A DNA stretch of 64,000 bases, from positions 310,001 to 374,000 of the forward strand of contig JAUYRP010000021.1 of assembly GCA_030696695.1 (NCBI GenBank), in the 5' to 3' direction. The stretch is from Methylophilus sp. GTDB taxonomy: Bacteria > Pseudomonadota > Gammaproteobacteria > Burkholderiales > Methylophilaceae. Below the pieces are notes generated by a model. The model was not told where the DNA came from, did not search any database, and worked only from the letters and a program-made list of their open reading frames with translations. Position numbers and translations under genes: made by a program. Position 1 is the first letter of the stretch. The number at the start of each line of letters is the position of its first letter. Positions 1 through 7,956 of this stretch are shown piece by piece.

Positions 1-418
1 GATTCAGAATCATCAAATCTGGATACATTTCTACAAGCTTGGCAACATCAGATTGATGAGTGATAAGCACACGCTGAACACGGATGATGTCTTTATAGGT
101 AGATACATGAATTTGTCGCATATCATGCAATTTGCTCTCACAAACTGTATCGCACTCTTTTGCAACAAGCACCAAATTCCATTTATCACCCCAAAACTTA
201 CTTTGTTGTGTACCCGCAATGTCAACTAGGCTGGAATCGGTTTCAATTAAACGTGGTGGCTGTACTAACTCACCCTGACTTTTCCCGCCTGGTCGCCAAT
301 CATATTTAATCATGGCCACCACGACAACGATGGGCACGATAAAGAAAATAGCCATCATGATAAATATCATGCGACCTTTACGCTGTTGTGCAACGTCTAT
401 TTTTATTTCATTTTGCAT
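1..418 (-). CDS. SCO/thioredoxin-like cytochrome oxidase assembly protein, partial
   Basis: The frame starts at 418 and runs off the left edge, so only about 139 N-terminal residues are seen. There is a short basic N-terminus, one membrane segment at roughly residues 17-36, then an extracytoplasmic domain. A Cys-x3-Cys pair (CDTVC) sits in a segment ending KLHDMRQ, which recalls SCO/TlpA-like thioredoxin-fold proteins that deliver copper or electrons to cytochrome oxidase. It lies 3 bases after the SURF1 stop on the same strand, where betaproteobacteria usually carry an oxidase assembly protein before the heme A synthesis genes. The assignment rests on context and the Cys pair. The copper-binding role is inferred. 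Confidence 0.6.
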   Translation of the reverse strand, partial: MQNEIKIDVAQQRKGRMIFIMMAIFFIVPIVVVVAMIKYDWRPGGKSQGELVQPPRLIETDSSLVDIAGTQQSKFWGDKWNLVLVAKECDTVCESKLHDMRQIHVSTYKDIIRVQRVLITHQSDVAKLVEMYPDLMILN

Positions 419-421
419 ACA

Positions 422-1174
422 CTACTCTTCTGTTTTAATGCGTCTAACGCCGGTATATAAATAAATAGCCAAAGTGGCAAAAGCAAATCCAAACCACTGG
501 TAGGCATATCCTAAATTAGTCATGATTTTACTGGGCGGCATCTGCCAATTCCTCACAAACCCACCACCTTTATCAGCAGGATCAAGCTTAATAATGACAT
601 CCAACATATCAATTGGTGCAAGTTGGCGATATTTTTTCATATCTAAATGTTGCCACACCAGTTGCCATGCTTGTTTCCCTATATCCACACTATTGCTTTT
701 ACTTTCCAGCGTAAATATTTTATCCGATGGCAACCATACCATCCCACTTATCTCCAAACTTTCAGTGGGTGTATCAAATGCTGGCACAGCCTGATGATTC
801 GCCGTACCAGCTATCCAACCTCGATTCACCAATACATATTGATCTGTACCCGCAATCTTAAATGGCGTGACCACATGAAATCCAGCTTGGCTGTTTTCCA
901 CTTGATTATCTATTAATACTTGATACTGCGTTTCATATTGACCTGTGACGGTGGCTTGCTGAAACTGCAGCACCTCTGGACTTGCTAAATGATTTGCAAG
1001 TGCCGCTTTTTGCTTTACTAAGCTGGATTGGTATTGATCTTGTATAGATTGCCTGAGTGCGGCTTTATTGTATTGCCATAGGCCGAGTTTAATAAATACA
1101 GGAATACACACGATGACAATTAACGTACTCAACCAGTTGAAATCAAATTGATATTTCATAAACTTAAATTGCAT
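422..1174 (-). CDS. SURF1 family cytochrome oxidase biogenesis protein
   Basis: About 250 residues with the SURF1 layout: one membrane helix near the N-terminus (about 15-32), a large periplasmic domain, and a second helix near the C-terminus (about 222-242). The motifs KLGLWQ after the first helix, LVNRGW in the middle and YQWFGFA before the last helix are typical. SURF1 proteins assist heme a insertion into subunit I of aa3-type oxidases. The gene follows coxC on the same strand but is separated from it by a terminator and an opposite-strand gene, so it probably has its own promoter in the 50 bases before it. A second in-frame ATG at 1159 is an alternative start. Confidence 0.9.
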   Translation of the reverse strand: MQFKFMKYQFDFNWLSTLIVIVCIPVFIKLGLWQYNKAALRQSIQDQYQSSLVKQKAALANHLASPEVLQFQQATVTGQYETQYQVLIDNQVENSQAGFHVVTPFKIAGTDQYVLVNRGWIAGTANHQAVPAFDTPTESLEISGMVWLPSDKIFTLESKSNSVDIGKQAWQLVWQHLDMKKYRQLAPIDMLDVIIKLDPADKGGGFVRNWQMPPSKIMTNLGYAYQWFGFAFATLAIYLYTGVRRIKTEE

Positions 1175-1225
1175 TTTTAATTTGCCAGTCGCATAATCTT
1201 TAGAATAAATTTATTGGACATTATC

Positions 1226-1426
1226 ATGTGGATTAAAATTGCAACCGTGCTTGTATTGATAGTCATCATTAGCAGCTTATTCTCAGCTTTGTTTTTTTTA
1301 GTGAAAGACAAAAGTGGCAATGACCGTACAGTGAAGGCCTTAACAGTGAGAATTGGCCTCTCCATCACCCTCTTTGCTGGACTTATTATCGCGGCATATT
1401 TTGGTTTAATCGGCCACTCACTTTAA
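1226..1426 (+). CDS. DUF2909 family twin-transmembrane protein
   Basis: A 66-residue protein made of two hydrophobic helices (about 3-24 and 43-62) joined by a short charged loop containing VKDKSGND and a conserved-looking VKALTVRIGLS segment. Small twin-helix proteins of this kind (DUF2909) are regularly found between coxC and SURF1 in betaproteobacteria. Their function is unknown but the location suggests a role with the oxidase. I chose the ATG at 1226; a TTG twelve bases earlier would add four residues. It is the only gene of this cluster on the plus strand, convergent with coxC and divergent from SURF1. Confidence 0.75.
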   Translation: MWIKIATVLVLIVIISSLFSALFFLVKDKSGNDRTVKALTVRIGLSITLFAGLIIAAYFGLIGHSL

Positions 1427-1445
1427 TCAACATACGATTTCAAAC

Positions 1446-1477
1446 AAAAAGGGCGATGCTACTGCATCGCCCTTTTT
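1446..1477. terminator. Bidirectional intrinsic terminator
   Basis: A perfect 9-bp stem (GGGCGATGC / GCATCGCCC, 1451-1459 and 1464-1472) with a TACT loop has five A before it and five T after it. It therefore works on both strands, ending the DUF2909 gene on plus and coxC on minus. Confidence 0.9.
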
Positions 1478-1489
1478 ACATTCTCAGTC

Positions 1490-2401
1490 TTAGAGCATGT
1501 ACACAAAGATAAACAAGCCTAACCAGACCACATCCACAAAGTGCCAATACCAAGCAACACCCTCAAAACCAAAGTGATGTTCTGGAGTAAAGTGCCCCTT
1601 CATGCAGCGCAGTAAAATCACAATCAGCATCAATGTACCAATGGTCACATGAAAGCCGTGAAAACCTGTCAACATAAAGAATGTAGCACCATATGCACCG
1701 CTTCCTAATGTTAAACCCATTTCAGTATAAGCGTGGTGATATTCCAAACCTTGGCAAATCAAGAAAGCAATACCTAATGCTACAGTGAGTGCCATACCAA
1801 TAATTAATTGCTTACGGTTGTTTTTGATTAATCCCCAATGTGCCCAAGTAATGGTTGCACCAGAGGTTAACAGTAAAACTGTATTAATCAGTGGCAAGCC
1901 CATCCAATGCATAGGTTTAAAAGCTGGGTTAGGCTCAAATGTTTCACCCAATACAACACCACCCGGGCCTTGTGATGGCCAAGTACCTAAAAAGTCTTTA
2001 TAAGGTGTAAAGTTAGGATCAAAACCTGCTAAATCAGGCACTGAAAGCACGCGCATATAAAAGAGCGCGCCGAAAAATGCTGCAAAGAAAGCAACTTCTG
2101 AAGCAATGAATACGATCATGCCCCAGCGGAAAGACTTATCTTCCCAGTTCTTATATTTACCCGTCACACTCTCAGTAACAACCGTACCCAGCCATTTAAA
2201 CATCATGAACAACACAACGGCTAATCCAAAATACATCATCCACTTACCAGGACCTTCTAAGTAAGCAAGTGAATCTCCACCGCGGTCTGTTGCTACAGAG
2301 AATACAAAACCTGCCGCCATTGATAGCAAACCTGCAGAAAGTATTGAAGGATAGATACTTCCGTGTGGGACGAAATATTGATTTTCAGAATGTGTTGCCA
2401 T
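1490..2401 (-). CDS. coxC: Cytochrome c oxidase subunit III
   Basis: 303 residues with seven hydrophobic helices, the usual subunit III topology. Typical motifs are FRWGMIVFIASEVAFFAAFF in the third helix region, LTGFHGFHVTIG and the C-terminal WYWHFVDVVWL. Subunit III stabilises the catalytic subunits of heme-copper oxidases and shapes proton uptake; it carries no metal. It is the last gene of the coxB-coxA-small ORF-ctaG-coxC series, followed by a strong terminator. The start at 2401 gives the expected hydrophilic N-terminus. Confidence 0.96.
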   Translation of the reverse strand: MATHSENQYFVPHGSIYPSILSAGLLSMAAGFVFSVATDRGGDSLAYLEGPGKWMMYFGLAVVLFMMFKWLGTVVTESVTGKYKNWEDKSFRWGMIVFIASEVAFFAAFFGALFYMRVLSVPDLAGFDPNFTPYKDFLGTWPSQGPGGVVLGETFEPNPAFKPMHWMGLPLINTVLLLTSGATITWAHWGLIKNNRKQLIIGMALTVALGIAFLICQGLEYHHAYTEMGLTLGSGAYGATFFMLTGFHGFHVTIGTLMLIVILLRCMKGHFTPEHHFGFEGVAWYWHFVDVVWLGLFIFVYML

Positions 2402-2469
2402 GCGCTAACTCCCAAGCATACTAATATTTATATTTAACAACGATTAGATTACTGCGTTTTACTACTTTT

Positions 2470-3018
2470 TTATTTTTGGTCCGGTGCCTTAAAAAATGAG
2501 TATGAAAGTGTCATTTCTTTTACATCTTCAGGCAAATCAGGACTCACAAAAAACCTCAATGGCATTTCTTTTGTCTCGCCAGATTTGAGTGCTTGGTTCA
2601 CAAAACAAAAACACTCTATCTTTTTCAAATGACTAGACGCTTTACCTGGCGTTACACTTGGTACCGCCTGTCCAGACACAGTTTCAGTAGTTGTGTTTTT
2701 AGCAATAAAAACAACCGTTTCAATTTGCCCTGGATGCAATGTAATGCTGGTTTGCTTTGGGTAAAAATTCCAACCTAAGCCCGGCATGACTGCAGACACA
2801 AACTGCACCGTCACTACTCTCGTATTATCTATCTTTGCCTTCGACAAGGTTGCTGCTGTGTTGTCTGTTTTGCCATTTAACCCAGTAATCGAACACAACA
2901 CATCATACAAAGGTACTAGCGCGAACGCAAACAACAAGGATCCAACCACTACGTACAGGACTTTCATTGCTAATTTTTTATTAGCAACTTGCTGTTGCGA
3001 CGGATTGCTATCAGCCAA
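2470..3018 (-). CDS. ctaG: Cytochrome c oxidase assembly protein CtaG/Cox11
   Basis: 182 residues: one N-terminal membrane helix (about 18-38) with a following VPLYDVLCSITG motif, then a periplasmic beta-rich domain. The copper-binding CFC motif is present (C136 and C138 in KIECFCF), and the LPEDV..MTLSYSFF end is typical. Cox11/CtaG inserts copper into the CuB site of subunit I. Its place between coxA and coxC fits. The cytoplasmic tail is short and glutamine-rich. Confidence 0.95.
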   Translation of the reverse strand: MADSNPSQQQVANKKLAMKVLYVVVGSLLFAFALVPLYDVLCSITGLNGKTDNTAATLSKAKIDNTRVVTVQFVSAVMPGLGWNFYPKQTSITLHPGQIETVVFIAKNTTTETVSGQAVPSVTPGKASSHLKKIECFCFVNQALKSGETKEMPLRFFVSPDLPEDVKEMTLSYSFFKAPDQK

Positions 3019-3052
3019 TTGAGTGCTTCTATTCGCTACAAAGTTTTTTCAT

Positions 3053-3076
3053 GTATGGAATCTACGGATTCCATAC
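3053..3076. other. Perfect hairpin spanning the stop of the small cox ORF
   Basis: A perfect 10-bp inverted repeat (GTATGGAATC / GATTCCATAC) encloses a 4-base loop that contains the stop codon of the 37-residue gene read on minus. No T tract follows on either strand, so it is not a standard terminator. It would form in the mRNA 35 bases before ctaG. Confidence 0.75.
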
Positions 3077-3175
3077 AGTGAATATGGATGCAACATACCA
3101 AACAAATACAACCGCACCAATGATGAATGCAATTTTTTTATTACTGGTACTTCTTGCTGCTTCTTTATCTTTCAT
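3062..3175 (-). CDS. Small single-helix membrane protein of the cox locus
   Basis: A 37-residue frame between coxA and ctaG. It has a charged N-terminus (MKDKEAARSTSNKK) followed by one hydrophobic helix (about 15-34) ending TVWNP, so it should be an inner membrane protein with its N-terminus in the cytoplasm. Betaproteobacterial cox operons often carry a very small assembly or subunit protein here; I do not recognise this one precisely. An in-frame ATG at 3208 would add eleven residues, but it lies inside a hairpin and its AAAGGA is too close. Neither start has a clear ribosome binding site. It may be a subunit IV-like or assembly peptide; this is inference. Confidence 0.6.
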   Translation of the reverse strand: MKDKEAARSTSNKKIAFIIGAVVFVWYVASIFTVWNP

Positions 3176-3180
3176 TTCAA

Positions 3181-3205
3181 TGAGGCTTAGCGTGGCTAAG
3201 CCTCT
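3181..3205. other. Perfect hairpin between coxA and the small cox ORF
   Basis: An 11-bp perfect inverted repeat (TGAGGCTTAGC / GCTAAGCCTCA) with a 3-base loop starts about 14 bases after the coxA stop on minus. There is no T tract after it. It could be an RNA processing or stability element that separates coxA from downstream messages. Confidence 0.8.
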
Positions 3206-3218
3206 CATTCCTTTACTT

Positions 3219-4811
3219 TTATTTGATTACAGGCTGTTCGTTAAAGCTATGGTATGGAGGTGGTGATGACAATGTCCACTCCAGCCCTTCTGCACCTTCC
3301 CAAACTTTATCTGTAGCTTTTTGTCCGCCTTTTGCACACATAATAATGTTGTATACAAATAACAATTGTGAGAAGCCCAAGATAAACGCACCAATTGTTG
3401 AAATCATATTGAACTCAGCAAACTGTAAGGCGTAATCTGGTATACGGCGTGGCATACCGGCCAAACCAACAAAGAATTGCGGAATAAACGTAACGTTGAA
3501 TGAAATCGCAGTTAACCAGAAGTGTAATTTACCCAACTTTTCGTTGTACATATGACCAGTCATTTTTGGCAACCAGTAGTACACACCAGCCATGATACCC
3601 ATGATACCACCAGCAAATAGTGTGTAATGGAAGTGCGCCACCACAAAATAACTGTTGTGATATTGTGCATCAGCAGCAACGTCTGCCAACACTAAACCAG
3701 TCAAGCCACCAATACCGAACAAGATAATCCAACCTACTGCGAACAACATTGGTGTTTCGAAGCTCATCGAGCCTTTCCACATGGTTTTAATCCAGCAGAA
3801 GAACAGTACGGCTAACGGCAATGAAATCGCCATGGTGCTGTACATAAAGTACAGTAACGCAGGTACTGGCATACCGGCAGTAAAGAAGTGATGTGCCCAA
3901 ACTACTACTGCCAAAGCACCAATCGCCCATAGTGAGTAGACTTGCGCTTTGTAACCGTACATAGGTTTACGTGAGAATGTTTGTAGAATTTGTGGAATAA
4001 AGCCCCAAACTGGCAACAACAAAATATACACTTCTGGGTGACCGAAGAACCAGAATAAATGCTGGAACATAATCGGATCACCACCACCGGCAGCATCAAA
4101 GAAGTGCGTGCCAAAATGGCGATCAGTCAACAACATAGTTACTGCGCCAGCCAACACAGGAATAGTGGCAACTAGCAAGAACGCTGTAATGAGCCAGCCC
4201 CATGCAAACATTGGCATTTTCATTAACGTCATGCCAGGTGCACGCATATTGAACAAGGTAACAATAATGTTAATTGAGCCCATCACTGAAGACACGCCCA
4301 ACAAGTGAACTGCAAAAATTGCAAAGTCAACACCAATACCACCTTGCACAGAAAGCGGTGGATAAAATGTCCAACCAGTAGCAATTGCGCCATCCCCAAT
4401 ACCGAATAATGCAAGCGTGAATGGTAGAGTCAGAAGAATAGCTGAAGGAGGCAACAGCCAGAAACCCCAGTTATTCAAACGTGGTAGCGCCATGTCAGGT
4501 GCACCAATTTGCAATGGAATCATCCAGTTAGCAAAACCAGTGGCCGCTGGCATTAAGGCTGCAAAAATCATAATCAGTGCATGCACACCAATTAACTGAT
4601 TGTAAAAATCAGGGTTCATTAATTGTAAGCCAGGTTGGAACAACTCGGCACGAATGCCTAATACCATTGCACCACCCACTAAAAACATCACCAAAGAAAA
4701 AGTCAGATACATCGTGCCAATATCTTTGTGATTTGTTGTTGTCAGCCAACGCATGATGCCTGTTGGGTGATCGCTGTGCTCTTCATGATGCGCTACAGTT
4801 GTAGTACTCAT
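3219..4811 (-). CDS. coxA: Cytochrome c oxidase subunit I
   Basis: 530 residues with twelve predicted helices, full length for an aa3-type subunit I. Metal ligands are visible: H77 in GVHALI and H395 for heme a, H258 in HPEVY (with the tyrosine that cross-links to it), H307/H308 for CuB, and H393 in VAHFH for heme a3. Together with CoxB it reduces oxygen to water and pumps protons across the inner membrane. The gene follows coxB by 43 bases. A hairpin without T tract follows its stop. Confidence 0.98.
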   Translation of the reverse strand: MSTTTVAHHEEHSDHPTGIMRWLTTTNHKDIGTMYLTFSLVMFLVGGAMVLGIRAELFQPGLQLMNPDFYNQLIGVHALIMIFAALMPAATGFANWMIPLQIGAPDMALPRLNNWGFWLLPPSAILLTLPFTLALFGIGDGAIATGWTFYPPLSVQGGIGVDFAIFAVHLLGVSSVMGSINIIVTLFNMRAPGMTLMKMPMFAWGWLITAFLLVATIPVLAGAVTMLLTDRHFGTHFFDAAGGGDPIMFQHLFWFFGHPEVYILLLPVWGFIPQILQTFSRKPMYGYKAQVYSLWAIGALAVVVWAHHFFTAGMPVPALLYFMYSTMAISLPLAVLFFCWIKTMWKGSMSFETPMLFAVGWIILFGIGGLTGLVLADVAADAQYHNSYFVVAHFHYTLFAGGIMGIMAGVYYWLPKMTGHMYNEKLGKLHFWLTAISFNVTFIPQFFVGLAGMPRRIPDYALQFAEFNMISTIGAFILGFSQLLFVYNIIMCAKGGQKATDKVWEGAEGLEWTLSSPPPYHSFNEQPVIK

Positions 4812-4854
4812 AATGCTCTCCTAATCGCCTTCTGAACTATTTAAATTACGAAAA

Positions 4855-6021
4855 TTATTCACGTGCCGCTTTAACTTGTGCAGGCTGAACAATTGGATCA
4901 ACTGTCGCTGCATTGCCAAGCGCTTGTCTTTCATAGGTAATGACTGCTGCAATCTCCGTATCAGTCAGTGTAGCTTTCCAAGCAGGCATCATGCCTTTAC
5001 CATTTAGCAAACGATCCATGTGACCGTCTTTTAGATACTTACCATCCTCACCAAAGACCGGACCCAAGGCGACTTGACTACCCGTTAATGCTGGGAAAGC
5101 AGGAGGCAAACCGGCACCTGATACTTGATGGCAAACAGCACAGTTCTTCTCATACACTGTTTTGCCTAGTGCAACCAAATCTTCTTTGGTCATTTCTTTG
5201 ATTTCACCAGCAGCTTTTTGTTCTTCTTGCTTTTTAGCTACCCAAACCTTGTATTCTTCCATCGGCACTGCGTTTACCACCACAGGCATATAACCATGGC
5301 CTTTACCACAAAGTTCTTTACATTGACCCCGATACGTACCCGCTTTTTCTACCTGCACCCAAGTTTCACGAATAAAGCCCGGCACTGCCACGCGAGATGA
5401 GCCGAATTGTGGTACCCACCAGTTATGCAACACATCGGAAGCCGTCATCAAAATACGTACTTTTTCGCCCACAGGAAGCACCAAAGGATTATCCACCTCG
5501 AGCAAATAATTTTCACCCTTGTCCGCTTTATCATGTAACTGATCGTCAGAGGTAGTTAAGTTACTGACAAATTTAATGCCTTTGGCATCGCCATCCAGAT
5601 ACTCATACTGCCAGCGCCATTGTGAACCAGTCACCTTAATGACCATCGTGGATTTATCACGCGTATCTTCCATCATCACCACACTGTGATAGGCAGGAAT
5701 ACCCATAATGACAAAGTCAATAAGTAACAGAATAGCAAAGGGAATGAGCGTCCAGAAAATTTCAACTGCTGTAGAAGGGGCTTTGTCAGCGACCGCTTTA
5801 AAACCCTTACTTTTGCGATGCGCAAAAATTGAGTAAATCATGATAGCCAACACAGCAAAGAAAATAATCATGCTAATGATCATGAATTTGTTGTGCACAT
5901 GCAAAGTATCCAGCGCCATCGGGGTCACTGGTTCAGGGAAATTCCAACTGTAATCCGCATATACATTGAGCGAAGCCAGCAGCCCTGCCAAACCTACCCC
6001 AATTTTTTTAAACACTTGCAT
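4855..6021 (-). CDS. coxB: Cytochrome c oxidase subunit II with C-terminal cytochrome c domain
   Basis: 388 residues: a signal peptide (about 1-22), two membrane helices (about 46-66 and 88-110), a cupredoxin domain and a cytochrome c domain. The CuA ligands are H199, C234, E236, C238, H242 and M245. The extra domain binds heme at CAVCH (294-298), with a likely axial methionine in GKGMMPAWK (about 344-345). The protein accepts electrons from cytochrome c and passes them through CuA to subunit I. A fused heme c domain is known from caa3-type and many betaproteobacterial oxidases. It is the first catalytic gene of the operon, 22 bases after the DUF2244 gene. Confidence 0.97.
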   Translation of the reverse strand: MQVFKKIGVGLAGLLASLNVYADYSWNFPEPVTPMALDTLHVHNKFMIISMIIFFAVLAIMIYSIFAHRKSKGFKAVADKAPSTAVEIFWTLIPFAILLLIDFVIMGIPAYHSVVMMEDTRDKSTMVIKVTGSQWRWQYEYLDGDAKGIKFVSNLTTSDDQLHDKADKGENYLLEVDNPLVLPVGEKVRILMTASDVLHNWWVPQFGSSRVAVPGFIRETWVQVEKAGTYRGQCKELCGKGHGYMPVVVNAVPMEEYKVWVAKKQEEQKAAGEIKEMTKEDLVALGKTVYEKNCAVCHQVSGAGLPPAFPALTGSQVALGPVFGEDGKYLKDGHMDRLLNGKGMMPAWKATLTDTEIAAVITYERQALGNAATVDPIVQPAQVKAARE

Positions 6022-6043
6022 CTCAATTGCTCCAAAATCAAAT

Positions 6044-6505
6044 TTAGTTAATGTTTCTTAATTTCTTTTTAAGCTCTCGCACTAGAGCTATTCGCTGCTC
6101 ATCGTCGATAAAATGTTTACCAAACTCTACTTCTTTGCCATGTGAACCAATCATAAGTGCGTTCCTCCCACTTGCTGACTCTTTCACACTTACCTGTGTC
6201 CAGTAACGTTGAAACACTGCTGAACTTATTTGCCGACTGTACTTCTTCTCCACCAACACTTCATCACCATCAATAGTGATACTCTCAAAATCTGATGCAT
6301 GCACACGTATATGATAGAAGGCCAAAGCAAACGCTAATAATTCCAAACCTGCGAATGGTAACACTAGCCACGCCCCAATGTGCGTAAAACCTACCGCAAC
6401 CATTAGCGCCAACACGCCGAGCAACACCAACAACTTAAACGCACCCTCAGAAGACAGAGAGTTATTGGGCCTTGCAATAATTTTGTAATCTAACACTGAT
6501 AACAT
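6044..6505 (-). CDS. DUF2244 family membrane protein
   Basis: 153 residues, with two closely spaced helices (about 25-63) followed by a soluble domain holding FYHIRVHASDFESI and the motif GHGKEVEFGKHF-like segment GSHGKEVEFGKHF. This is the layout of DUF2244 proteins, which are common next to cox genes in proteobacteria and have no assigned function. It is the promoter-proximal gene of the cox operon here, 22 bases before coxB on the same strand, which suggests co-expression with the oxidase. Confidence 0.85.
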   Translation of the reverse strand: MLSVLDYKIIARPNNSLSSEGAFKLLVLLGVLALMVAVGFTHIGAWLVLPFAGLELLAFALAFYHIRVHASDFESITIDGDEVLVEKKYSRQISSAVFQRYWTQVSVKESASGRNALMIGSHGKEVEFGKHFIDDEQRIALVRELKKKLRNIN

Positions 6506-6533
6506 TGAACAATCCTACTGAAAGGAAACCAAT

Positions 6534-6572
6534 TTTGTAACAATAGTTTTTAAGACTGTTACAAAGTGTTAC
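6534..6572. promoter_or_regulatory. Inverted and direct TGTTAC repeats upstream of the cox operon
   Basis: TTTGTAACA (6534-6542) and TGTTACAAA (6557-6565) form a perfect inverted repeat with a 14-base spacer. A further TGTTAC lies at 6567-6572, ten bases after the start of the previous copy. The cluster is 29 bases before the first gene of the leftward cox operon, so it may be an operator. The binding protein is unknown. Confidence 0.4.
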
Positions 6573-6592
6573 GAGTTCGCGAAAAATAGCAC

Positions 6593-6617
6593 AAAAAAAG
6601 GGCCTTTTCAAGCCTTT
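6593..6617 (-). terminator. Probable intrinsic terminator of tRNA-Leu
   Basis: Read on minus, AAAGGC pairs with GCCCTTT (one bulged C) around a short loop and runs into seven T. It lies about 68 bases after the tRNA-Leu 3' end. The stem is weak, so it is a moderate call. Confidence 0.5.
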
Positions 6618-6684
6618 ACGTCGAGCTGCGATTATTTCGTTTGATTGTTACATTCATTCCTTGTAGAGACGTAACCACAAGGAC

Positions 6685-6771
6685 TGGTGCCGGGAGCCGG
6701 AATCGAACCGGCACGTTGTCGCCAACGCGGGATTTTGAGTCCCGTGCGTCTACCAATTCCGCCATCCCGGC
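6685..6771 (-). tRNA. tRNA-Leu (anticodon CAA)
   Basis: The 87-base gene has a complete 7-bp acceptor stem (GCCGGGA / TCCCGGC), discriminator A and an encoded CCA end. The D arm GGCGGAATTGGTAGACGC and the GGTTCGATTCC T arm are typical of class II leucine tRNAs. The anticodon loop reads CTCAAAA, giving CAA at 6735-6737, which reads UUG. The long variable arm (CGTTGGCGACAACG) confirms the class. Confidence 0.96.
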
Positions 6772-6780
6772 ATGAGGTAT

Positions 6781-6808
6781 ATAATATGCAACTTCGTCAT
6801 TATAACAA
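6781..6808 (-). promoter_or_regulatory. Sigma-70-like promoter of tRNA-Leu
   Basis: On minus, a TTGTTA -35 (6803-6808) is separated by 16 bases from a TATTAT -10 (6781-6786). The expected start would leave only a few leader bases before the tRNA. Confidence 0.5.
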
Positions 6809-6820
6809 GCTATTCGCATT

Positions 6821-7867
6821 ATGCGAACCCAAGATTTCGATTTTTATTTACCTTCTGACCTGATTGCGCAACATCCTGCAGAAAAGCGTAGCGGCAGCCG
6901 CCTGCTTCATCTGGATGGCAATAACGGACGATTAACAGACAGCACCTTTTCTAACCTGACACATTGGCTGAGGCCGAATGACCTGATTATCTTTAACGAT
7001 ACGCGCGTGATTAAAGCACGGTTATTCGGGCAAAAAGCGACTGGTGGCAATGTTGAAGTGATGATTGAGCGTGCACTCAACGAACATGAGGCGCTGGCTC
7101 AAGTACGGGCATCACGCTCGCCCAAAGCAGGAACAAGACTACTGCTAGAGGGGGCAATTGAAGCTGTTGTACTAGGGCGTGATGATGATTTGTTTCACCT
7201 GCAGTTTTTACACAATGCGCCAATTTACGATCTACTGGAACAGTACGGCCATTTGCCTTTGCCTCCCTATATTACGCATGCGGCAGAATCTGAGGATGAG
7301 TCACGCTATCAAACTGTCTATGCGAAGCATGCTGGCGCTGTGGCAGCGCCAACCGCAGGCTTACACTTTGATGAGGCGATGCTATCTAACCTTGAAACGA
7401 TGGGCGTGAATACAGCGTATGTCACTCTGCATGTCGGTGCAGGCACATTCCAACCTGTAAAAGTGGATGAGATTAGCGCGCATAAAATGCACAGTGAGCG
7501 CTATCACATCCCCGAAGAGACCGTCTTATTAATTCAACAAACAAAACAAAGTGGCGGACGCGTGCTAGCTATCGGCACGACCGCGCTAAGAGCTTTGGAA
7601 AGCGCGGCTCAGCATGGCACGCTTGTGGCAGGTGGTGCTGAGACGAATATTTTTATTACCCCTGGATACTCATTCAAGGTTGTAGATCGCTTGCTCACTA
7701 ATTTTCACTTACCTAAAAGTACGCTGATGATGTTAGTCTCTGCTTTTGCGGGGCATAGCCATGTGATGGCGGCTTATCAGCATGCGGTTGAGCAGCAATA
7801 CCGCTTTTTTAGTTATGGCGATGCCATGTTGATTGAACGCGCAAAACATTCACAATGTGAAGTTTAA
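6821..7867 (+). CDS. queA: S-adenosylmethionine:tRNA ribosyltransferase-isomerase
   Basis: 348 residues, full length for QueA. It starts MRTQDFDFYLPSDLIAQHPA and contains LIFNDTRVIKARL, AAPTAGLHF, YVTLHVGAGTFQPV and LLTNFHLPKSTLMMLVSAF, all hallmark segments. The enzyme transfers the ribosyl part of SAM to 7-aminomethyl-7-deazaguanine in tRNA, forming epoxyqueuosine at the wobble base. The tgt gene that usually follows is not next to it here. The upstream region is shared with the divergent tRNA-Leu gene. Confidence 0.97.
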   Translation: MRTQDFDFYLPSDLIAQHPAEKRSGSRLLHLDGNNGRLTDSTFSNLTHWLRPNDLIIFNDTRVIKARLFGQKATGGNVEVMIERALNEHEALAQVRASRSPKAGTRLLLEGAIEAVVLGRDDDLFHLQFLHNAPIYDLLEQYGHLPLPPYITHAAESEDESRYQTVYAKHAGAVAAPTAGLHFDEAMLSNLETMGVNTAYVTLHVGAGTFQPVKVDEISAHKMHSERYHIPEETVLLIQQTKQSGGRVLAIGTTALRALESAAQHGTLVAGGAETNIFITPGYSFKVVDRLLTNFHLPKSTLMMLVSAFAGHSHVMAAYQHAVEQQYRFFSYGDAMLIERAKHSQCEV

Positions 7868-7956
7868 ATAACTTGAACTTAGCAATTAGGTTGCATCACT
7901 AATCACTGACATTTCAACCATATTACGTTGATCTATATTTAAATAAGGATTTTAAA

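Noticed and set aside
3208-3240. Longer start for the small cox protein at 3208
   Set aside because: The AAAGGA touches the ATG and the coding extension would lie within the perfect hairpin; the shorter start is preferred, though neither is proven.
6616-6819. A 67-codon minus-strand frame
   Set aside because: It lies across the tRNA-Leu gene and its promoter; its middle is simply translated tRNA sequence.
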